Of a stretch of 64,000 nucleotides of DNA, positions 33,271 to 41,102 are shown piece after piece (position 1 is the stretch's first letter; every line of letters starts with the position of its first letter). Location: contig NZ_CP097128.1 of assembly GCF_023330685.1 (NCBI RefSeq), forward strand, positions 2,294,001-2,358,000. The letters are read 5' to 3'. Source of the DNA: Conexibacter sp. DBS9H8. GTDB lineage: Bacteria; Actinomycetota; Thermoleophilia; Solirubrobacterales; Solirubrobacteraceae. The translations under genes and the position numbers were made by a program. The notes under the pieces were generated by a model. The model searched no databases. It saw only the letters and a list, made by a program, of their open reading frames with translations, and was not told the DNA's origin.

Positions 33271-33291
33271 TCACGCCAATATAACCTCGCC
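33271..33291. promoter_or_regulatory. bidirectional leaderless promoter, aceE / esterase
   Basis: The AT-rich core AATATAAC is the only such element in a 21-bp gap. Plus strand: TATAAC (33280-33285), six bases, GTG at 33292 directly followed by ATG. Minus strand: TATATT (33283-33278), seven bases, GTG at 33270. The two -10 hexamers overlap by four bases, so polymerases can occupy only one direction at a time. Confidence 0.65.
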
Positions 33292-33294
33292 GTG

Positions 33295-34362
33295 ATGGCC
33301 CTCACACTTGCCGACGGTCCGCTCGGCCCCCCGTGGCAGAACCCCCTTCACGGCGGTCTTGACCGCCTCCATGTCCGCTCCGACGCGCTCGCTGACAACC
33401 CGCTCGGGGACCCGCTGGTGCGCCCGCTCTACGTCTACCGGACGGCCGGGGTTCGCTCGCTCACCGAGGATCCGGGCGCTCCGGCCGTCCCGGCGGTCTT
33501 CGTCCTCCAGGCCTTCCTCAACCAGGCCGACCGCTGGTTCAACCGAGACGTGTTCACGCCGACGGTGTTCGAGGCACTCGACAGCCTCTCCCGCGACGGC
33601 GCGCTGGCGCCCTGCGTCATCGTCTTCGTGGACGCGTGGACCTCCCTCGGCGGCGCTCAGTTCATCAACTCGCCGGGTGTCGGCAACTACGCCGACTATC
33701 TCTGTGATGAGGTCGTGCCCTTCATCGACGCCCAGTACCCGGTGATCGACGGCCCCGAGGGCCGCGGCCTCGCCGGCCACAGCTCCGGTGGATATGGTGC
33801 GATGGTCAACGCGATGCTGCGCCCCGACCGCTTCGGTGCCTTCAGTTCCCGGGCCGGAGATGCCCTGTTCGAGGTGAGCATGGCTCCGGACTTTCCCGCC
33901 GCGGCGAAGGTGCTGCGTGACCGGTTCGACGGATCGATGGAGACCTTCGTCGCCGAGTTCGCCGCGGCCGACCGGTTCGAGTACCGGCGCTTCGGCTTGC
34001 TGCTGACCCTGTACGCCGCGGCCGCCGCGTATTCGCCGGGCCCGGATGGACGGCCCGAGCTGCCGTTCGATCCGCGTACCGGACAGACGCTGCCCGACGT
34101 CTTCGCCCGCTGGCTCGCCTGGGATCCCGTCCATCTCGCCGCCCGCCACGCCGACGCGCTTGCCGGGTTGTGCCACGTCCACCTCGAGGCCGGCCGGGCG
34201 GATGAGGCCAACCTCGACCTCGGCGCCCAGGCGATGTCGGACGAGCTCACCCGGCTCGGCGTCACCCACAGCTTCGAGCTGTTCGAGGGCGGGCACGGCG
34301 GTGGCGCCCACCGGCTCCCGGTCGCGATTGCCGCGATGGTGCGCGCCCTCGCCTCCAGATGA
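33295..34362 (+). CDS. alpha/beta-hydrolase, esterase D-type
   Basis: 355 residues from the ATG at 33295; the GTG at 33292 is the leaderless alternative. PF00756-like features: nucleophile elbow GHSSGGYGAM, preceding FIDAQYP, and His in EGGHGGGAH near the C-terminus. The family includes S-formylglutathione hydrolases, mycolyltransferases and enterochelin esterases; no signal peptide is present, so it is cytosolic. The FVDAWTSLGGAQFINS segment resembles uncharacterised actinobacterial members. The amidase gene follows after 13 bp and is probably in the same transcript. Confidence 0.85.
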   Translation: MALTLADGPLGPPWQNPLHGGLDRLHVRSDALADNPLGDPLVRPLYVYRTAGVRSLTEDPGAPAVPAVFVLQAFLNQADRWFNRDVFTPTVFEALDSLSRDGALAPCVIVFVDAWTSLGGAQFINSPGVGNYADYLCDEVVPFIDAQYPVIDGPEGRGLAGHSSGGYGAMVNAMLRPDRFGAFSSRAGDALFEVSMAPDFPAAAKVLRDRFDGSMETFVAEFAAADRFEYRRFGLLLTLYAAAAAYSPGPDGRPELPFDPRTGQTLPDVFARWLAWDPVHLAARHADALAGLCHVHLEAGRADEANLDLGAQAMSDELTRLGVTHSFELFEGGHGGGAHRLPVAIAAMVRALASR

Positions 34363-34375
34363 GACACTCCCGAGC

Positions 34376-35797
34376 ATGAACGTCGAGACCGATGAGGATT
34401 TCGCCTTCTCCGGAGTCACCACGCTCGCCGAGCGCGTCCGCGCCGGAGAGGTGAGCCCGCGGGAGGTCGTCGAGTGCTTCCTCGCGCGGATCGCCGCCCA
34501 CGATCCGACTCTCAACGCCTTCCGCGAGGTGTGGGCTGATGAGGCGCGGGCGGAGGCCGACCAGCTCACCGCCGGGGGCAGGCTCGCGGAGGCGCCGCTC
34601 GCCGGGGTGCCGATCGCGATCAAGGACGACATGGCCGTTGCTGGGCATCGCAGCACTTACGGCTCGCGCTCTCCTGCCGCGGTGAACCCGGCAGACGCTG
34701 TCGCGGTCGCGCGGCTGCGGGCGGCTGGGGCGATCCCGGTCGGGGTGACCAACGTTCCCGAGCTGATGATCTTCCCGTGGACGGCGACCGACGCGAACGG
34801 GATCACTCGGAACCCATGGGATCGCTCGCGTTCGCCCGGAGGCTCCTCCGGCGGATCAGGGGCGGCGGTCGCCGCCGGGCTCGTCCCTGCCGCCACCGGC
34901 TCCGACGGCGCCGGGTCGATTCGGATCCCGGCCGCCTGCTGTGGTCTTGTCGGCATGAAGCCGAGCCGCGGTCGCGTCTCCACGCTGCCGTTGCAGGAGC
35001 CGTGGCTGGGACTCTCCACCTACGGGGCGCTCGCTCGCACCGTCGCCGACAGTGCTCTGTTGCTCGAGGTGATGGCTGGCGGGGAGGGGACGAGCCTGCC
35101 CGCGGAATCCTTCAGCGATGCCGCCGCCGCCGGGGCGGCCGGGGCCGGCCGGGTGAGCCGGCCGCTCGCGATCGCCGTATCGGAGAAGCTCCCGCCCGGG
35201 ATCATCGGCCGGGTCGCCCCCGACCAACGGCTCGCCCTCGACCGCACCCGCCGTCTGCTCGGTGAGCTCGGACACCGTGTCGAGGATGCCGACCCCGCGT
35301 ACGGGCTCGCCGCCCTCGAGCTGACCCAGACCTACCTGCGCGGCATCAGCGAGGATTTCCAGCGCCTCAGCGATCCGGGGTCGACCGAGCGCTCGACCCG
35401 TCAGATGGCTTGGGTGGGCGCCCGCCTGGTGAGTGATCGGCGGCGAGCGGCGCTGCTCGCCCACCGCCCGGCGACGAGTGCGCGCATTCTCGCCCTGTGG
35501 GACCGTTTCGACGTGCTCATCACGCCCGGCCTCGCGCGGACCGCCCTGCCCGCGGAGGGACGCCACGGACGCCACGCCGCGGTCGCGTTCGACACCGCCG
35601 CCCGGTTCACCCCGTGGACGGCCCTGTTCAACCTCACCGGCCAGCCTGCCCTGACGCTCCCGGCCGGCTTCGGTTCCGACGGGTTGCCCCTGTCGGTCCA
35701 ACTCGTCGGCCGCCTCGGAGGCGAGGCGGTACTATACGCCCTCGCCGCCCAGATCGAGGCGACGCGACCGTGGGCGCGCCAGCGTCCAGTGCTGTAA
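34376..35797 (+). CDS. amidase signature family hydrolase
   Basis: 473 residues from the ATG at 34376. The Ser-cisSer-Lys triad is visible: Lys in GVPIAIKDD, Ser in PGGSSGGSGAAVAAG and nucleophile Ser in GSDGAGSIRIPAACCG. The C-terminal region FNLTGQPALTLPAGF is typical. Members hydrolyse carboxamides (aliphatic or aryl amides, indoleacetamide, 6-aminohexanoate dimers). No gatB neighbour is present, so it is unlikely to be GatA. Upstream in-frame codons to 34046 overlap the esterase gene. Confidence 0.9.
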   Translation: MNVETDEDFAFSGVTTLAERVRAGEVSPREVVECFLARIAAHDPTLNAFREVWADEARAEADQLTAGGRLAEAPLAGVPIAIKDDMAVAGHRSTYGSRSPAAVNPADAVAVARLRAAGAIPVGVTNVPELMIFPWTATDANGITRNPWDRSRSPGGSSGGSGAAVAAGLVPAATGSDGAGSIRIPAACCGLVGMKPSRGRVSTLPLQEPWLGLSTYGALARTVADSALLLEVMAGGEGTSLPAESFSDAAAAGAAGAGRVSRPLAIAVSEKLPPGIIGRVAPDQRLALDRTRRLLGELGHRVEDADPAYGLAALELTQTYLRGISEDFQRLSDPGSTERSTRQMAWVGARLVSDRRRAALLAHRPATSARILALWDRFDVLITPGLARTALPAEGRHGRHAAVAFDTAARFTPWTALFNLTGQPALTLPAGFGSDGLPLSVQLVGRLGGEAVLYALAAQIEATRPWARQRPVL

Positions 35798-35817
35798 CGA
35801 GAACCGAGATCTTGGGT

Positions 35818-35851
35818 CCAACTATTCCCTGCAAAATAGGGGTATAGTTGG
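35818..35851. terminator. hairpin after the amidase gene
   Basis: CCAACTAT (35818-35825) pairs with ATAGTTGG (35844-35851), and CCCT pairs with AGGG inside, giving about 12 bp around an A-rich loop. It lies 20 bp after the amidase stop. No T-run follows, so termination would be of the non-canonical type common in Actinomycetota. Its AT content stands out against the surroundings. Confidence 0.45.
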
Positions 35852-36082
35852 TGCTGCGCGGTTTCTCGCATCGTGCGTCGGATTTTCGTCCACCGGACGC
35901 GTGGCGCCCTTGCGATGAGGCAGCCCGCCCGGTTACGTGGGAGTCGGCCAGAGGGCTGCCGAGGTTCGCCCGGCTGTAGGGGGCACCACAGACCGATGAT
36001 GTGAGAGCGGGGTGTGGTCGGGAATGCAGGACGGGGCCGACCCGGTTGCGTGACGGTCAATCACCCAACCAAGGAGAACAGC
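35852..36082 (+). other. possible long leader of the secreted-protein gene
   Basis: 231 bp with no ORF of note. A long-range inverted repeat GGCAGCCC/GGGCTGCC encloses roughly 30 nt near 35920-35960, and several shorter GC stems follow. The AAGGAG at 36072-36077 gives the downstream ATG a strong ribosome binding site. I could not match it to a known riboswitch class. Confidence 0.3.
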
Positions 36083-36718
36083 ATGTCTCGTCGTCTCGTC
36101 GTCCTGCCGGCCACCCTCGCCGCCGGGGCTGCCGTCACGGTCGGAGCCGGTCTCGCCGCCGGCGCCCTCTCCGGCTCGGCCGCCACCCCGTCCCGCACGG
36201 GCGGCCTCGCCGAGCCCGCCCTCGTCCATCCCTTCACCGCCTACGGTGACCGGGCGCTCTATGACCTCGTGCCGGGCGGGAGCTTCCGGGCCGACGCGGC
36301 CCGCTGGAGCCTCCGTGACGGCGCGGCGGTGATCACCGACGCAACCCCTGGTCTCGGCGTCGGGGCCCGGGCGCTTGCCCTCACCGACGGTGCGAGTGCG
36401 ACGTCGGCGAGCTTCCCGGGAGCGAACGTCCACACCGTCCGCTTCTACGCCGGCAACCTCTCCGGGGCCACCTCGACGCTTGCGGTGACCGCTCGCCTGA
36501 ACATCGACGGGGTCGTCAGCCAGGTGCCGCTCGGCACGATCACCGCCCGCCGGCTCGCCCCGAGCCCGGTGATCGCGGTCCCGGCCGCCGTGCAGCGCGA
36601 ACTGACTGACAGCAACGGTCGCCTCGCGGTGACCGTGACGGCGGTCGGCGGGAGCGGGCGCGCGGTGGTCAAGGACGTCTACGTCGATCCGTGGATGCGG
36701 TGCGGTAACGACTGCTGA
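36083..36718 (+). CDS. secreted protein of unknown function
   Basis: 211 residues from the ATG at 36083, preceded by a clear AAGGAG at six-base spacing. The N-terminus is a Sec signal peptide (SRRLVVLPATLAAGAAVTVG, then Ala-rich), probably cleaved after about residue 34. The mature part is beta-rich: YDLVPGGSFRADAARWSLRD, then VHTVRFYAGNLSGATSTLAV, and a C-terminal strand block. This layout suggests a carbohydrate-binding-like beta sandwich, but no family can be named with confidence. Two cysteines sit at the very end (RCGNDC). Its good ribosome binding site differs from the leaderless starts around it and suggests high expression. Confidence 0.75.
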   Translation: MSRRLVVLPATLAAGAAVTVGAGLAAGALSGSAATPSRTGGLAEPALVHPFTAYGDRALYDLVPGGSFRADAARWSLRDGAAVITDATPGLGVGARALALTDGASATSASFPGANVHTVRFYAGNLSGATSTLAVTARLNIDGVVSQVPLGTITARRLAPSPVIAVPAAVQRELTDSNGRLAVTVTAVGGSGRAVVKDVYVDPWMRCGNDC

Positions 36719-36875
36719 TCGATCGGAACCGGGTGTATCGGACCGGCCTGAGAGCCGACCGCCCCCATCCACCCGGTAACCGACACCGCTCCATCGGTCC
36801 CATCAACCGGGCCTGAGAGTTCGCACGTTGCGGGTTTCTCGCAACGGCAGGTCGGTGTACGCTCTTGTGGGCGTC
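36719..36875 (+). other. structured leader upstream of the HD-GYP gene
   Basis: ACCGGGTG and CACCCGGT form a long-range 8-bp inverted repeat, and the octamer CCTGAGAG occurs twice (near 36747 and 36812). A 7-bp palindrome CGTTGCG/CGCAACG lies at 36826-36846. TACGCT (36858-36863) is a possible -10, with GGTTT 20 bp upstream. No known c-di-GMP riboswitch core was found. Confidence 0.35.
36826..36846. promoter_or_regulatory. inverted repeat upstream of the HD-GYP gene
   Basis: Perfect 7-bp arms CGTTGCG and CGCAACG are separated by 7 bp. The element ends 11 bp before the -10-like TACGCT at 36858, where a repressor or activator would bind. It could also form an RNA hairpin if transcription begins upstream. 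Confidence 0.4.
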
Positions 36876-38276
36876 ATGGACCTGGACCTGTACGACACTC
36901 CGGCTGGAGAGCGGCTGCATCTGAGCGCTCTCGCTCGCTGGGATGGACGAGCGCGAAGGTTGTTGGTGACGGAGGGTCTGGCGGCCGCCATCGTGGTGCT
37001 CGCTGCCGTTGGCCTTGGCGCGTTCGGGCCTCCTGGCCATGTCAGCCCAGTCGGTGGCGCGCTCGCGGTCACCCTTTACATCATCGCGGCCCAGATCAAT
37101 TTTCCGGTTGGGGTGGCGCTCACGGCGCCGACCCAGCTCGCCTTCGTGCCGATGCTCGTTGTGATCCCGCCGGCGCTCGTGCCTCTCGTCGTCATCGGCT
37201 GTCGTCTCGTTCCGCTGCTCATACCGGGGCTACGCACCGGGGGACGGCCCTCCGCCGCCGCGGTCCTCTCCCGCGTCGGCGGGGACTGCGCCTACGCGCT
37301 CGGTCCGGCGGCCGTGCTCGTGCTCGCCGGGGTCCACGGGTTCACCTGGTCTCAGTGGCCGATCTACACCCTCGCGCTCGCCGCCCAGTTCGGTGTCGAT
37401 CTGCTGTTCGGCCTCGGGCGCAGCTGGTTCGCCGACCGGACCCGGCCGGGCGATCTGCTGTCGGTCGTCGCCTGGCTCTACCTCGTGGATGTCGCCCTCA
37501 GCTGCATCGGCCTGTTCGTCGACGCCTCGGTGCGCGGTCGGCCGCTGCTGCTCCTGCTCGTCGTGCCGATCATCGGGCTGCTCGCCCTGTTCGCCCGCGA
37601 GCGCCGGCAGCGGGTGGAGGGGTCGCTCACCCTGTCGAGCACATACCGGGAGACGGCCGAGCTGCTCGGTGACGTCCTCGAGGACGATGACGCCTACACC
37701 GGGATGCACAGCCGGGAGGTCGCGGAGCTCGCGCTCAGCGTCGCGGTCCGCCTCGAGCTCGACCCACTCGCTCTCTTCAACGTGCGCTACGGGGCCCTGC
37801 TGCACGACGTCGGCAAGATCACCGTCCCCAAGGCGATCCTCCAGAAGGTCGGCAAGCTCACCCCGGAGGAGTGGGTGATCATGCGCGAACACACCGTCCG
37901 CGGCCAGGAGATGCTCGACCGCGTCGGCGGCAGTCTCGCGGCGGTCGGACGGATCGTCCGCCACTCCCACGAGCACTTCGACGGCTCGGGCTATCCGGAC
38001 GGGCTGTGCGGCGAAGCGATCCCGATCGAGGCGCGGATCGTCGCCGTCGCCGACGCGTGGAGCGCGATGACGAGCAGCCGCCCCTACCGGCGCGCGCTCA
38101 GCGCCGAGGTTGCCGCCGACGAGCTGAAGCGCTGCGCCGGCAGCCAGTTCGATCCGACCGTCGTCACCGCCCTGCTGACCGAGGTCGCCCCCGTCTACGC
38201 TCCCCGGTCTGAGGGGCGGGCCGCCTCAGCCGGTGCTGACCCGTTCAAGGGGCCCCCCGAGCTCGGGCTCTCCTGA
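36876..38276 (+). CDS. membrane-bound HD-GYP c-di-GMP phosphodiesterase
   Basis: 466 residues from the ATG at 36876. The N-terminal half holds about seven hydrophobic helices (about 35-240), a MASE-like membrane sensor. A short linker leads to the HD-GYP domain with HSREVAELA, LLHDVGKITVP and HSHEHFDGSGYPDGL, the complete HD and GYP signatures. It would hydrolyse c-di-GMP at the membrane in response to a signal sensed by the helical region. Together with the gene at 18731 it makes two HD-GYP proteins in the window, and no GGDEF synthase is seen. It converges on the DEAD-box gene. Confidence 0.92.
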   Translation: MDLDLYDTPAGERLHLSALARWDGRARRLLVTEGLAAAIVVLAAVGLGAFGPPGHVSPVGGALAVTLYIIAAQINFPVGVALTAPTQLAFVPMLVVIPPALVPLVVIGCRLVPLLIPGLRTGGRPSAAAVLSRVGGDCAYALGPAAVLVLAGVHGFTWSQWPIYTLALAAQFGVDLLFGLGRSWFADRTRPGDLLSVVAWLYLVDVALSCIGLFVDASVRGRPLLLLLVVPIIGLLALFARERRQRVEGSLTLSSTYRETAELLGDVLEDDDAYTGMHSREVAELALSVAVRLELDPLALFNVRYGALLHDVGKITVPKAILQKVGKLTPEEWVIMREHTVRGQEMLDRVGGSLAAVGRIVRHSHEHFDGSGYPDGLCGEAIPIEARIVAVADAWSAMTSSRPYRRALSAEVAADELKRCAGSQFDPTVVTALLTEVAPVYAPRSEGRAASAGADPFKGPPELGLS

Positions 38277-38299
38277 TCGCGCAGTCGGGAACGCCGGGC

Positions 38300-39532
38300 T
38301 CAGCGCCGCCGGGCGGGCCGGTTCGCCCGCGGGCGTCCCGACCCGCTCCCACCTTCGGCGGGGCGGCGCCGCGGCCGTGAGGTGGCAGGCTTGCTCGCCG
38401 CCGGAGCGGCGACGCTGCTGCCGCCGAGCTGATGGGGGATGCCCAGGTCACCGGCGAGCCGGACGATGTCGTGGCGCTGGTCGGGGGAGAGGAGGGTGAT
38501 CCCGATTCCCTGAGCACCGGCCCGTCCGGTCCGGCCGACCCGGTGGACGTAGGTGTCCGAATCCTCGGGCGGATCGAAGTTGATCACGTGGCTGATGCCG
38601 CTGACGTCGATGCCGCGGGCGGCGACGTCGGTCGCGACGAGCACGTCAACCTCCCAGTTCTCGAACTGGGACAGCGCCCGCTCGCGCTGGCGCTGGCTCT
38701 TGTCGCCGTGCATCGCGACGGCCTTGATCCCGTTGCCGGCCAGGCGGGTGACGAGCCGGTCGGCACCGCGCTTGGTGCGGACGAAGACGAGCGTCAGCTC
38801 ACGCTTGGGGGCGTTGAGCTGCTCGACGAGCGCGCTCACGCGGTGCTCGTGGGCGGTCTCGACAAAGCGGTGCTCGATCTGCGCGTTGGCCCGGCGCTGC
38901 TCCGGCCCATGCTCATGCTCGACCGGACGCGACGTGTATGTGCGGGCCGCCTGGCCGGCGGCGCCGTCGAGGGTCGCGGAGAAGAACAGGGTCTGGCGCC
39001 GGGGACGGCGACAGAGCCCGACGATCCGGTCGACCGCCGGCTTGAAGCCCATGTCGAGCATGCGGTCGGCCTCATCGAGGATGAGAACCTGCACGTGGTC
39101 GAGGGTGAAGGCGCGTCGTGAGAGCTGATCCTCGAGGCGGCCGGGGGTCGCGACGATGATGTGGGATGTCGCCGCCTCCTTGCCCTGCTTGACGAGTCCG
39201 ACCCCGCCGTAGACGGAGCTGATGCGCAGCGCCCGTGCCCGTGCGATCGGTCGCAGCTCGTCGACGATCTGGATCGCCAGCTCCCGCGTGGGAGCGAGGA
39301 TGAGCGCGGCGGGGCGGGCCGCGTCGGCAGCGATGCGGTCGACGAGCGGGACGCCGAAGGCCAGGGTCTTGCCCGAGCCGGTCGGGGAACGCGCGAGCAC
39401 GTCACGGCCGGCGAGCACGTCGGCGATCACCTTGGCCTGAATCGCGAAGGGCTTGTCGATGCCCTGTTCGGCCAGGGCGTTGACGACGGCACGGCTCGTG
39501 CCGAGGTCGGAAAAGGACGGGTCCTCAGACAA
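38300..39532 (-). CDS. DEAD-box ATP-dependent RNA helicase (RhlE/CsdA-like)
   Basis: 410 residues from a TTG at 39532 with AAGGAG seven bases upstream. Helicase motifs in order: Q motif PFAIQAKVI, motif I SPTGSGKT, PTRELA, DEAD (ILDEADRMLDMGF), SAT (FFSATLD), and motif VI HRVGRTGRAG. The C-terminal ~50 residues are basic and Pro/Ser-rich, an RNA-binding tail typical of cold-shock and ribosome-assembly helicases. The 5' leader of roughly 120 nt is unusually long for this window. Confidence 0.93.
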   Translation of the reverse strand: MSEDPSFSDLGTSRAVVNALAEQGIDKPFAIQAKVIADVLAGRDVLARSPTGSGKTLAFGVPLVDRIAADAARPAALILAPTRELAIQIVDELRPIARARALRISSVYGGVGLVKQGKEAATSHIIVATPGRLEDQLSRRAFTLDHVQVLILDEADRMLDMGFKPAVDRIVGLCRRPRRQTLFFSATLDGAAGQAARTYTSRPVEHEHGPEQRRANAQIEHRFVETAHEHRVSALVEQLNAPKRELTLVFVRTKRGADRLVTRLAGNGIKAVAMHGDKSQRQRERALSQFENWEVDVLVATDVAARGIDVSGISHVINFDPPEDSDTYVHRVGRTGRAGAQGIGITLLSPDQRHDIVRLAGDLGIPHQLGGSSVAAPAASKPATSRPRRRPAEGGSGSGRPRANRPARRR

Positions 39533-39735
39533 CGGATGACTCCTTGTCGGCGGGCGCGCATGCGGCAGCCGGTCGGGTGGAGAGGCTGATGCTCACCAAC
39601 CGCGTCACCGCGGGACCGGGGTGCCCTGCCTCGTGGGCATCAGGAGACGCCCTTGGCTAAAACCCTAGCAGCGCCCACGGGGCCGGCCCGGGCGGACGGA
39701 ATGGGGCGGACGTCGCCAGGCCGGGAAGGAGTGAG
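39533..39735 (-). promoter_or_regulatory. 5' leader and promoter of the DEAD-box helicase
   Basis: The AAGGAG ribosome binding site is at 39546-39541. TAGGGT in the minus-strand context CTAGGGTTTTAG, about 120 nt upstream of the TTG, is the best -10 candidate. Between them the sequence is GC-rich with several short inverted repeats. Autoregulated leaders are common for helicases of this group. Confidence 0.35.
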
Positions 39736-39808
39736 TAGCCCTGGCAGGATTCGAACCTGCGTCTCACCGGTTATGAGCCGGGTGCTCTGACCGCTGAGCT
39801 ACAGGGCC
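39736..39808 (-). tRNA. tRNA with anticodon CAT (Met elongator or Ile2)
   Basis: A 73-nt cloverleaf on the minus strand: acceptor GGCCCTG/CAGGGCT with a terminal G-U pair, D arm GCTC/GAGC, anticodon loop CTCATAA (anticodon CAT), T arm GCAGG/CCTGC with loop TTCGAAT, discriminator A. The anticodon stem top pair is a C-U mismatch. It lacks the initiator features (1-72 mismatch, three G-C pairs). Elongator Met and lysidine-modified Ile2 cannot be told apart by eye. CCA is not encoded. Confidence 0.93.
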
Positions 39809-39889
39809 GCGGACGGCCCAAACCCTAAAGCGTCAGTCGACCTGAATGCCATGGGGCCCCGCGGGGACCCGTGTGCCGGGCCCGAGGCG

Positions 39890-39902
39890 TATCATCCCCG
39901 CC
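39890..39902 (+). promoter_or_regulatory. leaderless-type promoter of the small membrane gene
   Basis: TATCAT at 39890-39895 is followed by seven bases and the ATG at 39903. One of the clearest TAnnnT placements in the window. Confidence 0.5.
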
Positions 39903-40127
39903 ATGCTCATCCTGTTTGGAGGGATCGTCCACGGGTATCTGCCCTCGCTGGGCCACTCGACATCCTCATTCAGCTACACGCTCGCGCTCATCCTCACCTG
40001 GTTTGTCGCGATCCCCGCTCTGGCGACGTTCCTGATCGGCTACTCGCTCACCGCCGTGCTCACCGAGCGCAAGGAGAACCAGGCGCGCATGCGTGCCTAC
40101 GACGAGAAGCGCTCCGCCTCGCTCTGA
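39903..40127 (+). CDS. small membrane protein
   Basis: 74 residues from the ATG at 39903. A central hydrophobic block (about 24-53, LALILTWFVAIPALATFLIG) forms one or two helices, followed by a charged, positively biased tail (TERKENQARMRAYDEKRS) likely to be cytoplasmic. The N-terminal GGIVHGYLPSLGHS is unusually rich in Gly and His. No family is recognised. The leaderless promoter supports the start. The RpiR gene follows after 45 bp. Confidence 0.55.
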   Translation: MLILFGGIVHGYLPSLGHSTSSFSYTLALILTWFVAIPALATFLIGYSLTAVLTERKENQARMRAYDEKRSASL

Positions 40128-40172
40128 TCGAGGCAGGGAACCCCGGGGGCAGCGTCGAATGAGACGCTGCCC

Positions 40173-41063
40173 ATGAAGCACGCTTCCAGCTCCACCGCCG
40201 CGCCCGAGGCGCCCCACGGTCATCAGGTCCTGTCGACCTACATCACGGCACGGTTCGACGAGTTCAGCCGCTCCCAGAAGGACGTCGCTCAGTACATCGT
40301 CGACCACCTCGACGAGGCGGCCTTCCAGACCGCTGAGGAGCTCGCCCGGCGGGCGAACACATCCTCGAGTACGGTCGTGCGCTTCTCCCAGGCGCTCGGA
40401 TTCGAGGGCTTCCCGGAGCTTCAGCAGGCTGCCCGGGACGAGTACCGCCGGCTGCGGACCGCCGGGCTCGAGCTCGACGGGATGGTCATCAGCGGAACGA
40501 GCACCCCGCTGTTCAGCCTCGACCACACCGAGTTCGAGTCCGTCCTCGCCGCCGACCACGTCAACGTCGAGGACACCGCCCGCAAACTGTCCCGCGCCGA
40601 CGTCGAGGCGGCGATCAACGCGATCGTCTCCGCCGAGCGGGTGCTCATCGCCGGCACCGACCAGATGGCGTTCTTCGCCTCCTACTTTCGTCACCTGCTG
40701 ATGCTGCTCGATCTGCGCGCCGAGGTCGTCGCCAGCGCCTCCCAGGAGGCGCTCGGCCGCCTCTCCCGGATCGACGAGCAGACGCTGGTGATCGGCCTGT
40801 CGGCCGGCCGGCCCCATCCGCTCGTGACCCGCACGATGAAGCTCGCCCGCCACCGCAAGGCGGCGACGGTCGCGATCACCGACGCGACCCTCTCCGAAGT
40901 CGCCAAGCTCGCACGGGTCCGCCTGTACTACAGCTCCAACACGCCCGCGTTCGTCCGCAGCCACGCCGCGCTGCTATCGATCATCCAGGGCCTCGCCTAC
41001 GGCGTCTACAGCCGCGACGCCCAGCAGTACGACGTCCGCATCAAGGCGTTCCGGCTCAAGTAG
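40173..41063 (+). CDS. RpiR/MurR-family transcriptional regulator (HTH-SIS)
   Basis: 296 residues. The N-terminal HTH_6 domain has the family pattern SQKDVAQYIVDHLDEAAFQT with the helix-turn-helix AEELARRANTSSSTVVRFSQ. The C-terminal SIS domain (about 130-290) carries ISGxS-like phosphosugar-binding loops (VLIAGTDQMAFFASYF, LVIGLSAGRPHPLVTRTMKLA). Family members sense phosphosugars and regulate sugar or amino-sugar catabolism. No such operon lies next to it, so its targets are probably elsewhere. It is probably co-transcribed with the small membrane gene. Confidence 0.88.
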   Translation: MKHASSSTAAPEAPHGHQVLSTYITARFDEFSRSQKDVAQYIVDHLDEAAFQTAEELARRANTSSSTVVRFSQALGFEGFPELQQAARDEYRRLRTAGLELDGMVISGTSTPLFSLDHTEFESVLAADHVNVEDTARKLSRADVEAAINAIVSAERVLIAGTDQMAFFASYFRHLLMLLDLRAEVVASASQEALGRLSRIDEQTLVIGLSAGRPHPLVTRTMKLARHRKAATVAITDATLSEVAKLARVRLYYSSNTPAFVRSHAALLSIIQGLAYGVYSRDAQQYDVRIKAFRLK

Positions 41064-41102
41064 TCAGCGCCGGCCCGGTGGCCAGCCGACGGACGGGGTG
41101 CC

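Noticed and set aside
36721..36850. Glycine riboswitch suggested by two CTCTCAGG cores on the minus strand
   Set aside because: Other conserved parts of the aptamer (the ACCGAAGG segment and P1 pairing) are missing, and no minus-strand gene lies downstream.
36721..36875. c-di-GMP riboswitch upstream of the HD-GYP gene
   Set aside because: The GEMM-I landmarks I looked for (the GCAAAG segment, the tetraloop and its receptor) are absent.
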